NCBI GenBank assembly: GCA_956465555.1
Contig: OY101118.1
Coordinates: 3,183,751 to 3,247,750, forward strand
Reading direction: 5' to 3'
Source of the DNA: Nitzschia sp. pyKryTriq1
Taxonomy: Eukaryota; Bacillariophyta; Bacillariophyceae; Bacillariales; Bacillariaceae
Length of the DNA stretch: 64,000 nucleotides
Shown here one piece after another: positions 29,142-40,126 of the stretch (position 1 is its first letter; every line of letters starts with the position of its first letter). The notes under the pieces are model-generated. The model was not told the DNA's origin and did no database searches. It saw nothing but the letters and a program-made list of their open reading frames with translations. A program made the position numbers and the translations under genes.

Positions 29142-29934
29142 AGGAGAAATCACCAAACAAAAAGAACAAGATCATCATGATTGTTGTCATCACGACCAGC
29201 AGCACCACCATCATGGTGTTGGTGCTGGTGGTGAATCATCATGGTGGTGCTAGTACTACATCTAGTAGTACTAGACGCTTTACTATCTTCTTTTTCTTCA
29301 TCTCGTCGTCCGACGACGAGAGGACCACGAAAGCTACTTTTTGGCGAGGGAGAGATGATGATAGTAGACGATACAGCACCAGCACCAGTCCAGCAGTACT
29401 CCTCCTCTCCTCTTGTACTTGTACTACTAGTAGTACTACTTGTACTACCCCTGTCGTAGTCTACTACTAGTACTAGCTACTAGTAGTAGAGATATATCGA
29501 TTGGAGCTTCTTTCTTGTTGGTTCTTTGCTTCTCAAGAGTACCTGGTACTGTACCGGTAGCCTGCTTTTTGTGCTTTGGGATCTTCTTGCGAGCTCTCTT
29601 TGCGTATTTCTTCCAGCGCGATATGATGATTCATCGTCTGCCCATCGTCCTCCCCTTCCGATAGTACAGCAGTATTACCCGCACTCACGCACGCGCGCGA
29701 TGACGAACGACGACTGACTGACGACATACATATGACGCACCGTATATCTTTTGAGCGGTCGGCTTCGCACTGCGACTTTTTATTGCGTTGACACCATGAT
29801 CATACTGTATCTTCGCCCAGCAACTCTTTTCTTTGCGATCGAGAACGACGACGCGACGACGACGACAGCATCACAAACACACCCTTTGCCTCCTTCCATA
29901 TCATCATCATCATCATCACCTGATCGTCATCATC
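29142..29934. other. Intergenic upstream of enoyl-CoA hydratase
   Basis: Contains ACTACTAGTAG words at 29425-29490 and an (ATC)n run at about 29901-29918. The hydratase frame is open upstream of its ATG, but that segment is a His-rich triplet run and is probably untranslated. Confidence 0.45.
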
Positions 29935-30864
29935 ATGTTCTCTCTTCTTGCTGCTTCCACTCTGACCAAACAAGGCCTCGTCGCCGCTTCCCGTAATACT
30001 ACGACTAAATCATCTCGTCGTTTTCTTGCTTCAAGCCTGCAGCAGCAGCAGCCGCAGCAGCAGCTTCAAGATTCCTATGAGAATATTCTGGTCGATGTTC
30101 ATACCGAAGACAAGACTGCCTTGATTACTTTGAATCGTCCCAAGGCCTTGAATGCCTTGAGTGATGCCTTGTTGAAAGATATCCTTCATGCCACTCAAGT
30201 GTTGGATCAGGATCCATCGATTCGTTGTTTCGTCGTGACGGGAAGTGCCAAAGCCTTTGCGGCCGGTGCCGATATTTCGGAGATGCATACGCGTGGATTC
30301 GAACAAGCCTATGGGACGGACATGTTTGCCGAATGGCAGCAACTATCATCCTCTCGTTTGACACGTACTCCTTGGATTGCCGCCGTTTCGGGATTTTGCT
30401 TGGGCGGAGGATGTGAAGTTGCCATGATGAGTGATATCATGGTCTGCAGCGAAACGGCCAAATTTGGACAGCCGGAAATCAATTTGGGAGTCATCCCTGG
30501 TGCCGGTGGGACGCAACGATTGACACGTGCTATTGGAAAATCCAAAGCCATGTATATGAACTTGACGGGAGAATTCATGAATGCTCAAGAAGCCTATGCG
30601 AGTGGCTTGGTCGCCAAGGTCTTTGAGACTGAGGGAAATCATGACGTGTTGGTGAAGGAATCGTTGAAGATTGCCAAGACGATTGCTAGTAAAGGATCGT
30701 TGGCGGTACAAGCGGCCAAGGAGGCCGTCAATGCGGCCGAAGAATTACCGTTACAAGAAGGACTACGACTGGAACGACGTCTCTTCCATTCCTTGTTTGC
30801 TACCGACGATCAAAAGGAAGGCATGAAGGCCTTTTTGGAAAAACGTCCCGCCAATTTCAAATAA
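29935..30864 (+). CDS. Enoyl-CoA hydratase, mitochondrial (crotonase family)
   Basis: 309 residues from the ATG at 29935, which begins a Ser/Arg-rich, acid-free presequence typical of mitochondrial import. The enzyme hydrates trans-2-enoyl-CoA to 3-hydroxyacyl-CoA in beta-oxidation and amino acid breakdown. Motifs seen: ALITLNRPKALNALS, the oxyanion loop AFAAGADISEM, CLGGGCEVAMMSD with the first catalytic Glu, and FGQPEINLGVIPGAGGTQRL with the second. Both glutamates of classic short-chain hydratases are present. The C terminus (GMKAFLEKRPANFK) matches ECHS1-type enzymes closely. The gene is intronless. A QQQQPQQQ run lies between presequence and domain. An upstream in-frame ATG at 29833 would add a poly-His leader and is less likely. 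Confidence 0.95.
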   Translation: MFSLLAASTLTKQGLVAASRNTTTKSSRRFLASSLQQQQPQQQLQDSYENILVDVHTEDKTALITLNRPKALNALSDALLKDILHATQVLDQDPSIRCFVVTGSAKAFAAGADISEMHTRGFEQAYGTDMFAEWQQLSSSRLTRTPWIAAVSGFCLGGGCEVAMMSDIMVCSETAKFGQPEINLGVIPGAGGTQRLTRAIGKSKAMYMNLTGEFMNAQEAYASGLVAKVFETEGNHDVLVKESLKIAKTIASKGSLAVQAAKEAVNAAEELPLQEGLRLERRLFHSLFATDDQKEGMKAFLEKRPANFK

Positions 30865-31435
30865 GGCGTACACCTGGTTGTACGTACGTACGTACGGAGT
30901 AGAAGCAAGGGTAGAAGGAGTAGTAGAAGACTTACAGTAGCATGGTGGTGAGAAGGAGTCCGACGAGGATGCCATATTAAAGAAGCAGGACCAATAAATA
31001 TGCTTGTTATGTTATCAGTGGTAAATAATAGTAGTAGATGCCATTTTTCAGTGGCGACTAATATGACCAAAATATCATCCATTCGAAACGTACTGCTGCA
31101 TATCGCAGCGCCGCATTATTATTGCTCTTATTTCTGCCCATCATACATCATGTACGCATACCGTACGTATTACAGTACAGGTATCATTACACGCCAAACA
31201 ACGCATCTATAACAACATATATTATTATCCTCAACAAGAATATTGTGTTCTGATATTATTATAATATCATCGCAACTACTACTTTACTTTACTATCGGTA
31301 GGCAGGCAATCATCGGAGACGATCCATGTCATCCAATCCATAAAGGAGATATTATAATACCGACCGTATATGTATGTGCACATCCTTCCCGCATCAATCC
31401 CCCCCCCCCCCCCCCCCCCAAATAACAATACCAAG
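30865..31435. other. Intergenic, with (GTAC)n and poly-C
   Basis: GTACGTACGTACGTACG lies at about 30880-30896, shortly after the hydratase stop. A run of 21 C ends 16 bases before the next ATG. No gene seen. Confidence 0.5.
31399..31419. repeat. Homopolymer of 21 C upstream of a kinase start
   Basis: Uninterrupted C from 31399 to 31419. It lies in the probable 5' leader of the PDK1-like kinase; if translated from an upstream start it would give a Pro run in frame with the ATG at 31436. Confidence 0.85.
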
Positions 31436-33436
31436 ATGGAGATAAGTAGTAGTAGTAGTAATGACGGCACTGCTACGGCTGCTACGTCTGATGCGGATAC
31501 TGCTGCTGCTGCTGCTGCTGCTGATGGTATGTCTTCTTCTCCTCCTCCTCCTCCTCCTTCCACGGCAGATTACTGGATCGGTCCCATGATTGGTGAAGGT
31601 GCGTTTGCCCAAGTGCATATCGCGAAACACAAGAGTACGGGACGACGCGTCGCCATCAAGGTTGTGGATCATCATCATCATGATCATGATCATCATCATC
31701 ATGATCATCATCATGATCATCCAGCCATGACAACGACGACGACGACAACAACGACAACAACGAATCGTCGCAATCAATATGCATCCCTCCTACTAGCGAG
31801 TATCTTCCAAGAACGACGTGTATTGTTGATGCTGGCAACTACAAACAATACTACTACTACTACTACTACGGAAAATACTCCTGATACCACTCATCATCAT
31901 ATTTCCGATACCAGTACTAGTAGTAGTAGTACCGGCGGCGTGCGAGAAGAGCCACTATCATCTTCTTCAGCAGCAGCAGCATCAGCAGCAGCAGCCTCCT
32001 CGTCAAGCTGGGTGATTCGATTATGGAGTTCCTTTTATGATTCTCAATGTCTGTATTTGGTATTGGAATTATGTGAGGGAGGCGATTTGCAAAGTCTCAT
32101 GGATCGTCATTATTTCGATCATCCGGCATCATTTGGCATGAGCAGCAGCACCAGCAGCAACAACACCAACACCAGCAGCAGTCATGGGAAGGAAGCGACG
32201 ATAGAGGACCAACGACGACAAAGACAGCAGCTGCAGCAACAGCAACAGCAACAGCAACATTGGTTCGATTATTATTACTCCATTCCTTTTTATTTGAAGC
32301 AATTACGTCAAGCGATTGATGCGATTCACAAGAGGGGGATAATTCATTGCGATATCAAACCAGCCAATATTCTATTGACGTTGGATGGACGACGACGACG
32401 ACGACGACTCAAACTCAAGTTGGGAGATTTTGGCAGTGCCTTGGATTTGTCATCATCATCATCATTATCAACAACATCCATATCAGCATCATTATCATTA
32501 TCAACGGATGATGCAACGAGTAGAAAGAATGGGCTGCCCACTAAAAAATTATTATCTTTACGTGGAACGGCCGAATATGCACCGCCCGAGTTGATTCGAA
32601 ACCAAAACGAAGAGGAATTGTTGTTGGAAGCTTTAAAAGCAGCTGCAGCAACAGCAGCAGCAGCAGCACCATCCATCGAATCTTGTACTTCCGATGATGA
32701 TGAGAAACAACAGCAACGACAGCAACGACACATTCTTCAAGCGATCGATTATTGGTCCTTTGGTTGTGTCGCTGTTGCCATGTATACTACGGGTCGTTCT
32801 CCCTTTTGGCGACAAGGCTCCGAAGCCTTGACGATTCAAGCCATTATGGAATATGCTACTGCCACTGCTGCTTCGGATGATGACGACGATGATGATGATG
32901 CAAAGAAGAAGAAGAATGACTTTTGGAATGAGCTAGAGGAAAAGGCGCGACAATCTTTAGTAGACATGACTTCGACTACTCCTACTACTGGAATTGTTGC
33001 TGGTGGCAACAGCAAGAACCAATCAGTAATCCCATCACCAGAATCATCATCACCATCACCATCTTCAGCATCAGCATCAGCATCCTCGGTGGTATTATTG
33101 TCATCCTTTCGAGGACTCTTACAATCCAATCCAATGGAACGATACCTTGCCTGGCAGCACAGCATGACAACACTACTACAAACAACAAGAGCAGCAGCCG
33201 CAGGAGCAGCAGGAGGATCAGGAGGATCAGGAGGATCAGGAGATAACAGCGCCCCCGGCCGCAACGACGACAACCAAGATGCTGAAAACCTTGTTGTTCT
33301 GCCGCGGCCAACGTGGAATCATGAGCAGCATCCGTCCAATGATGATTATGATGGTGCTGCTGCTGCTGCTGCTGACAAGGGGGATAATATCGAGTGGAAG
33401 GATGGAGCGTTGGGATGGAGTGTATTCTTCCTGTGA
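31436..33436 (+). CDS. PDK1-like Ser/Thr protein kinase with repeat inserts
   Basis: 666 residues from the ATG at 31436. Kinase motifs in order: DYWIGPMIGEGAFAQVHIAK (glycine loop), RVAIKVV, FQERRVLLML (helix C Glu), LYLVLELCEGGDLQSLMD, GIIHCDIKPANILL, LGDFGSALDL, LRGTAEYAPPELI and AIDYWSFGCVAVAMYTTGRS. The GTAxYxxPEL activation end and the block around WSFGCV are closest to PDK1 and other AGC-related kinases. The catalytic loop reads HCD instead of HRD, so it is a non-RD kinase that may not need loop phosphorylation. Large His/Asp, Thr and Ala inserts interrupt the N lobe and the segment after PPEL. A C-terminal PH domain, usual in PDK1, is not visible, though the tail has LPRPTWNHEQ. It is intronless. 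Confidence 0.85.
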   Translation: MEISSSSSNDGTATAATSDADTAAAAAAADGMSSSPPPPPPSTADYWIGPMIGEGAFAQVHIAKHKSTGRRVAIKVVDHHHHDHDHHHHDHHHDHPAMTTTTTTTTTTTNRRNQYASLLLASIFQERRVLLMLATTNNTTTTTTTENTPDTTHHHISDTSTSSSSTGGVREEPLSSSSAAAASAAAASSSSWVIRLWSSFYDSQCLYLVLELCEGGDLQSLMDRHYFDHPASFGMSSSTSSNNTNTSSSHGKEATIEDQRRQRQQLQQQQQQQQHWFDYYYSIPFYLKQLRQAIDAIHKRGIIHCDIKPANILLTLDGRRRRRRLKLKLGDFGSALDLSSSSSLSTTSISASLSLSTDDATSRKNGLPTKKLLSLRGTAEYAPPELIRNQNEEELLLEALKAAAATAAAAAPSIESCTSDDDEKQQQRQQRHILQAIDYWSFGCVAVAMYTTGRSPFWRQGSEALTIQAIMEYATATAASDDDDDDDDAKKKKNDFWNELEEKARQSLVDMTSTTPTTGIVAGGNSKNQSVIPSPESSSPSPSSASASASSVVLLSSFRGLLQSNPMERYLAWQHSMTTLLQTTRAAAAGAAGGSGGSGGSGDNSAPGRNDDNQDAENLVVLPRPTWNHEQHPSNDDYDGAAAAAADKGDNIEWKDGALGWSVFFL

Positions 33437-33617
33437 TAAACCACTATTCATCACACCACACCACACCATATTATCATATCACGTCGATATGGTACTACTG
33501 GTATGTACGTACGTATCCAACTAAACCTATCTTCTTATGTCTTCTCTCGCGCAACAAGAGGGAACTGCAGCTGTATAAACCGTACACTCCATGGATCTGA
33601 GAAACCTTGAAGACTTA

Positions 33618-33648
<31 letters not shown>

Positions 33649-33684
33649 CGGCGGCAACAAACGCTCTACTACAACTTCACTACT

Positions 33685-35425
33685 CTAGTAGAGTGCCCCC
33701 AACAGCCATGGCGCAATCATCCCAAACACAAACGCCGCCACACCATAAGTTGTCAGGCCGGCATCAGATCCTACGCCGCTACTAGTAGTAGTAGTAGTAG
33801 TAGTGGCACTCTTATTCTCGGGTATAGTGTCAACATAGACATTGCAGTTGTCCTGCTCTGGCAAACTCTTTGCGTCCAAGTATTCATACATCTGTTGAAT
33901 CTGAAGATTCTGGTTGTTTACAATCTCGTACATCATACCTTTCCTCGTGGGAAGAGGCTAGAGTGAGTTTTCCGACAAATCCAAATATTGGTGGTACGAA
34001 CATGCAGCAGATACTGAACCACTTACTTTCCAAAATGCAGTCTGGATCTTCATCATTTGAAAGATCGTCACACTTCAGCGTGTTGCCTTTCAGCAACAGT
34101 TTCGCCATATTCACAGCATTCTGGTGATGCGGGATCATTTGATGAATGAACAACGCTGCCTGGGACTGCGCTTTGATTCCAGTGGTCATTCCACTCAGCA
34201 TGTGACAATTCATAGCATCGATGCAGTGAGAGAAGTCGCGAAGCTCCTGGGGCGCGTCTTCCTCGGTACAAACAAACTTTGCAGGGCAAAGAGGATTCGG
34301 AAGCTCAAAGTCTCCCAGCGCAAACGTACCACACTTCTCATCAAAAGCCGAAGGAACATCCTGCGTATAGCCGAGATCGGGCGTATCAAGTTCGTTCAAG
34401 ACTTGTCCGTTCTTTGTCAGCTTAATTCGACCACCCATGAACTTGTGAATGTGGCAAAAGTAAAAGAGGTCAGATTTAACAGTGTCGTCATCGAATCGAA
34501 ACTTGACAGAAAATGTGCCCATCGACGTCCATTCATGCGGTGATCGGAAGAACAGGGGCTCGAAAACATCTAGCCCGAAATCCTCCTCCCCAGTCGTAAC
34601 ATTCTTCACCTCCGGAATGTTGGAATAATGTCCCAAGTACTCATCGTTCAAGAAATACATTGGTGCCGAGCATGACAGGTCTTCGATGCAATCTTGTCGG
34701 CCTTTCGAGATACCAGGCTCGACTTCATCTCCAAACGGCACATATGCGAAACCAAGGGCTTTGTTTGTATTTGAATACCACCGGTACATGAAGAAAGAGG
34801 AGGAAAGCATCATTTACATCAATGGCACGGGGGGTCAGCAGCATAGGACAAACGACGAGCGATCCAGTGGTGAAACGTTACCAACTACCACTCATCTGGG
34901 AACTTACGGTGGTAGTAGTTGGTGCGATCCTTCTGAACAAAAGTGTAGGTTTCTCCCACTTCCATGGCAATGGTTGGATTCAGTTTCTCCATGCCGCATT
35001 CTTCAAAAACATGATAACCTGGTCGGGCAGAAACAGTAACAACAAGAACAACACGAGGGATAAAGAATTATGGATGTGGTGAGGCTACGTAGTACTACAC
35101 GATGATGACGATCCTACTCTCGCTCGTCGTCGTCCTCCGACGGACGTGAAGAAGAAATTCTCGAGCGGCGAGTTACAAGTAGTAGTAGTAGTAGTAGTAC
35201 TACTAGGCGCTTCTTCTTTTGCTTACCCAATTCCCCAGCATGCAAGTTGACTCGAGCCGTGAAAGTTTTGGTGTCGGAAATGCAGATCTCGTCGTCAGCA
35301 GCAGTAGCAGCAGCAGCAGAAGTACTAGTAATCCCACCAACGAGGATCCACGACCAAAGAAGGAGCGAAGACGAACAAGCCAAGAACAAGGAGGCACCAA
35401 CAATCTGTGCTGCTGATTTTGCCAT
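33685..35425 (-). CDS. Secreted cupredoxin-like + DUF305 protein, four exons
   Basis: Exons 35425-35227, 35018-34908, 34758-34027 and 33938-33685 join in frame to 431 residues; all junctions are GT-AG. The N terminus is a signal peptide (SLFLACSSSLLLWSWILVGG). The first half is cupredoxin-like: ETYTFVQKDRTNYYHPLGFA supplies a His, and DLFYFCHIHKFMGGRIKL supplies a CxH...M set typical of a type 1 copper site. The second half is a DUF305-like helical domain with ALFIHQMIPHHQNAVNMAKL, and it continues after the last intron as MMYEIVNNQNLQIQQMYEYL. The protein ends in a hydrophobic segment (TYGVAAFVFGMIAPWLLGAL) that could be a membrane anchor or GPI signal. A role in copper or redox handling at the cell surface is inferred from the ligands. 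The two smaller exons were found by reading phase and motif continuity. Confidence 0.85.
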
Positions 35426-36248
35426 TCTATTCTTCTGGTGGATGGTCGTGAGACAATAATTGTATTATGTTGTTATGCTGCGCACTAACTGCAACTGGTA
35501 CGTATCGGTACAACAGAAACGGTATCGGATATCCGACCAAATAATGTGCTCGATCCGATCGATAACATATTATTATGATGATGAGGATTCATTCTTCGTC
35601 TCTCCTCGACTGTAGGTACAGTATGTTGATCGATGTTTGTTGGTCGGTAGTACTATGAAAAAGTGGGAAGTGTGGAGAGCGCGTGGAGAGAGGATGACGC
35701 CCGGTGCATGTTGCGTGTGTCGGGCGGGCGCGGGCGCATACAACGATTGCGCGGGCCGGCCGAGCAGGCCTTTTCAGCTAGCGTCTCGTACCGGTAGCGT
35801 ACTCTAGTGAGCACGCGCAGACCGACCTCAACCAATCAAACCATATTTCATTGGTCTCATTACGTCACGTCTTACTTAACGGTATGTACAGTATGTGTTA
35901 CTGTACGCACGCACGAAATCGAGTAGATCGAGCACAGTCTGGAACCCATCATGCTCGTCCACGTCACAAGATGACGGACGAGGATGACGATGCTCCAAGG
36001 TATGGGATCAAGACGTCATTCATGATTCATTCGAATGCTTTCTCGCTGGGATAGTAGTTCCGCCCATCTAGCGACGATGATGATGATGATCATCACTTCT
36101 GAGTCACTCAAATTGTTTCTACATGTTACCCGCACCGACTCGTGCAGGGCAGCAGTCATATTGTATTATCAGTCGAGCTAATAGAGGCAGAGCTAACAAT
36201 CTAGCTACCCGAGAGCTACTAGCAAGAGTGCTGGTGTAGAGTGTTATC
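35426..36248. promoter_or_regulatory. Bidirectional promoter region, no gene seen
   Basis: Lies between the start of the cupredoxin-DUF305 gene (minus) and the ABC1 kinase gene (plus). It contains a GC-rich patch at about 35700-35770, TACCGGTA words, and an (ATG)n run near 36075. Short frames are not protein-like. Confidence 0.4.
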
Positions 36249-39200
36249 ATGAGAGTCGTTGTCGTCGCTTCGAAGAATCATCTTGCGGTACTGGCGGTCC
36301 TCCTGGTGGCAGCAGGAACAGCAGCATCAGCCGCCTTTGTTCCTCCAAACATCATGAATACGATTAGTATTAATGCCAATGCCAAGGATTATGCCTCTTC
36401 CTCGTGGAAAGATTTGCCTCCCCCAGCACTTCCAGATCAGACCGCTACTGCTACTGCTGGTGCTTCTGCTTTCAAAGGAGGAGGAGGACCGTCGTTTGAC
36501 TTTTCTTTGCCTGCTTTGCCTTCCTTTGACTTTTCTCTGCCAAACCCGCTGGATCAAATTCATCTTCAGATGCCGCAAATCCCTACCATCAGTCTTCCAA
36601 TTACCGATGCCTCAACCAATATCGGCATTCCACCACAAGTCGTCAGTCCCGAAGCTCTGTTGACATCTCTGCTTTCTTCGTTGGAAACGCCTTGGCATGT
36701 TCAAGCGATTCTCGTCTTTGCCATGGGCAATTTCTTGGTCCGTTGGATCAATGCCCCGTTGGATTTTTCGCAAGCACCCTTTGCGCCGGGTACCGATACC
36801 TATTCTCCTGCGGCATCGGATGCCTTTTATCAACAACGTCCGGGTATGGTATTGCAACGTCTACTGAAATTGGGATTTATTTCCAGTCGCTTTACCGTCG
36901 GATTACTTTGGGATTGGCTCGTATTGGGAAAGTTGTTCAAAGATGAAGACTATACGGCATTGAAACGTGCCGAACCTCGTCGGGCCAAGGAAGCCTTGCG
37001 ATTGTGTGAACAACTGGGTCCGACCTTTATCAAATTGGGACAAGCCTTGAGTATTCGTACCGATTTGATACCCGAAGCGTATGCTTTGGAATTGCGTGCC
37101 CTGCAAGATGCCGTCCCACCCTTTTCCAATGACATTGCCCAAGCGATTTTGAAACGTGAATTCAATGTCAATGACTTGTCGAAAGTATTTGTCGAATTGA
37201 CCGGACAACCCGTCGCTTCGGCATCGGTCGGACAAGTCTATCGTGGGATTTTGGCACGAGATGGGATTACCGAAGTCGCTGTCAAAGTCCAACGACCGGG
37301 AATATTGGCAGAAATTGCCTTGGATTTGTATATTTTACGATTATTGACACCGATCCAAACCCGACTTCAAAATGCCGTCAATAGTGGTGGCGTCATTGAT
37401 ACCGAACAGGAAGACATCGATCTTGCCATTGCCCTTGTGGATGAATGGGGACGTGGCTTTGTGGCCGAAACGGATTACAAATTAGAAGCCCAGAACACCA
37501 TCAACTTTGAAGCGGCGATGCGAAAACGTGGATTGGATGCCGTTTGTGCTCCTACAGTCGTTCCCGAACTGGTGCGAGGTAAGAATTCCATTCCATTCCA
37601 TTGCATTGCATTGCATTGCATTGCATACAGTACAACGATTCGTTTGGTTGTTGTCTCGTCTCACATCGCCCTTGTTGTGATTACATAATATATATATATA
37701 TTTTTTACTTACCAGACAATGTGCTCGTGACGGAATGGGTGCAGGGTACGCGATTGGATTTGGATGCCTCTCCTGACGTTCCACGATTGTGTGGAGTGGC
37801 GGTCAATGCCTATCTGACCATGTTGTTGGATACTGGGGTACGTCCTCGTCATCGTCATCGTCATAGTAGTAGTAGTACTAAAGAGTATACGATACCATAC
37901 GATACTCGGGTTCCTTTTCATTTCCTCTCGATATCTCACTCTATTTCTTCTTTCTTTTTACAAATACACAGGTTTTGCATTGTGATCCTCACAAGGGAAA
38001 TCTACTACGAACGACCGATGGAAGATTGTGTATTTTGGATTGGGGAATGACCTTGGATGTGCCACGAGATTTACAATATGCCTTGTTGGAATTCATTGCG
38101 CATATCAATGTAGAAGACTACGATGCCATTCCTCAAGATTTTATCAATCTAGGCTTTTCGCCTCCCGATGTGACACCCGAACGATTGCAAAATTCCGGTA
38201 TCACCGAAGGCTTGTCCTTTGCCTTTCGACAATTGGCGGCGGGAGGTGGACCCAAGAAGATTCAAGAACGAGTCAAACTTGAATTCAAGGAACGATATGG
38301 ATCCGAGCTGTCCGATGAAGAGCTTCGACTTGCCGCACGAGCCGATATGATGAAACGCATGGAAGCGCAACTCGCTTCGGAAGGAGTGGATGTCAAGGGA
38401 GTGACCAACATTATGGAAGAAATCTCTCGACGCAATCGGGAACTCTTTTCTCTTCCTCCATATGTCTTGTACTTGGCGCGGGCCTTTTCCACGTTGGAAG
38501 GGATTGGATTGAGCTTGGACGATAACTACTCCATCATTCAGGAGTGCTATCCCTACTTGGCAAGTCGACTCTTTACCGATCGGAATCCTCGAGCCAAAAA
38601 GGCACTCAAAGCCATGCTCGGTCTTTCCGATGAGGAGATGGAAGAAACAAAGGATCATCAAATGGGCAGTTCTAGTACTAGTAGTAGTACAACAACTTCC
38701 TCAGGATCCGCATTGTCTCTGGTTCAACAAGCTGTTGCTTCCAAGGAGCACGAATTGCCGTCATCATCATCATCATCATCCAAATATAACAAGGGGGGTC
38801 TCTCTCCGGCCAAACTCTTGGAAATGTCCGAAGGGTTTGCCTCCTACACCGCGGCGACTGCCAATGTGGATCGGGATGGTAAAGGGCAACTCAAGGCTGC
38901 CACTGAATTCACCAAACTGTTTTTGGATCCCAAGGGCTCGACGCTCCAAGACATATTGGTAGACGAAACGGCCAAATTTGGAGATGCCATGACCCGAGCT
39001 ACCCTTCGAGCCGCCTTGGTGAATAATCCGGCCGCCAAGGTTGCCTTTAACGTTCTCAAGACACCCAAAGGAATACTCGATCAAAACAAGCAACTGGGAT
39101 CGCTCTTTCCGGGTCCATTGAAATCACTCTTGATCGATCGACCGGCCGAATTCGAAGGTATGATGGAATCATTGGTGGCGACTACCGCAGAAGATGAACG

Positions 39201-39537
39201 ATTGTTGATTTCCATCCAAGAGCTGAGAGACGCTTTGGGACCTCGCGTGGCTGGTGCCATCAATGGAACGGCTCCGATCGCCAGCAATAAAAGCGCTCAG
39301 GAGGCGGCTTCGACCGTGTCGGACCTTCTCTCCGACGAAGAAACGCGGCAGGCGCTGTTGGAGCAACTGCCAGGGGCGGTCGCACTCGGACGTAGAATAG
39401 GTGCCGGACTGTTGCGACGGGCTGCCTATCGCACCGAGAAGACGTTAGTACTTCCAGAAGAAGCTCGCAAGAGAGTCGTTGAAGTGAATACGGATCTCGC
39501 CAACGCTATCGAACCAAAACCGTTCCAGGAGGAATAA
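36249..39537 (+). CDS. Plastid ABC1 (UbiB/ADCK-type) atypical kinase, three exons
   Basis: Exons 36249-37578, 37716-37837 and 37972-39537 give 1005 residues. The N terminus is a signal peptide ending in SAAFVPP, the ASAFAP-like motif with Phe that marks plastid import in algae with secondary plastids. A Pro/Phe-rich spacer follows. ABC1 motifs: GPTFIKLGQALSIRTDLIP (the KxGQ motif near residue 258), SASVGQVYRG (the Ala-rich loop of the family), VAVKVQRPG, VTEWVQGTRLD, VLHCDPHKGNLL and ILDWGM (a variant of DFG with Trp). Splicing rebuilds ELVR-DNVLVTEW and LLDTG-VLHCDPH exactly, so both introns are well supported. Plastid ABC1 kinases are tied to plastoglobules, prenylquinone metabolism and stress. 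The C-terminal 350 residues are specific to this lineage and contain Ser runs. Confidence 0.95.
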
Positions 39538-40126
39538 AAGTTAAATGTGTTTTAAAAAGGTGAAGCGTGGAACCCCATTATCGCTTATTTAGTTAGCGCC
39601 GGTACTGCCACTGCTCTCTAGCTAATAGGCATTTCATTCTTGCTGTGGTAACTCGGAAAGGAATTACTACCTATGCCACGTTTGTTCCTCGGCCCTCGAG
39701 TGAATGGTGGATGATCCTCCCGGTACTGAACGGGGGCAGCCCATACCTAATACTAGAGTATGATAGCAGGACACAAAACTGAATGAATCCTTCTTGCGGC
39801 CATTCGTCGTTTTGGTCACCAGGAGGGGAGTTCTTCTTTTACTATTACTATTACTAACTATATTAGTGGAATGTTGTGTTGTTCTGGGTCGTTTGTTTAC
39901 CAAGTTGATAAAGACACATACATAGGCGCCGTTTTCATGATACAATAATATTATAATATCCTTCTGTTCTTATTATTTTTTCCTCGTTCACCACCTCCTC
40001 ATTTCCAGCATGAGGAATCAATCCATTCGCCACCGCCACCGCCACCGCCACCGCCACCACCACCACCACAAGTACCTCATCTTCATTCTTTCTTTCTTGA
40101 TTTCTTTCTTCATTTCTTGATTTACT
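39538..40126. other. Convergent intergenic region with CCGCCA run
   Basis: Between the 3' ends of the ABC1 kinase and CenH3 genes. It carries a (CCGCCA)n/(CCA)n run at 40027-40071 and a CTATTACTATTACTA stretch near 39840. No gene seen. Confidence 0.5.

Noticed and set aside
33884-34813. Single-exon 309-aa protein starting MMLSSSFF
   Set aside because: Its first residues are intron; phase and the HPLGFA cupredoxin motif place the exon start at 34758 with two upstream exons.
37975-38050. Separate start of a second ABC1 protein at about 37975
   Set aside because: The frame begins with a TTG in the middle of the conserved VLHCDPH motif; it is exon 3 of the gene starting at 36249.
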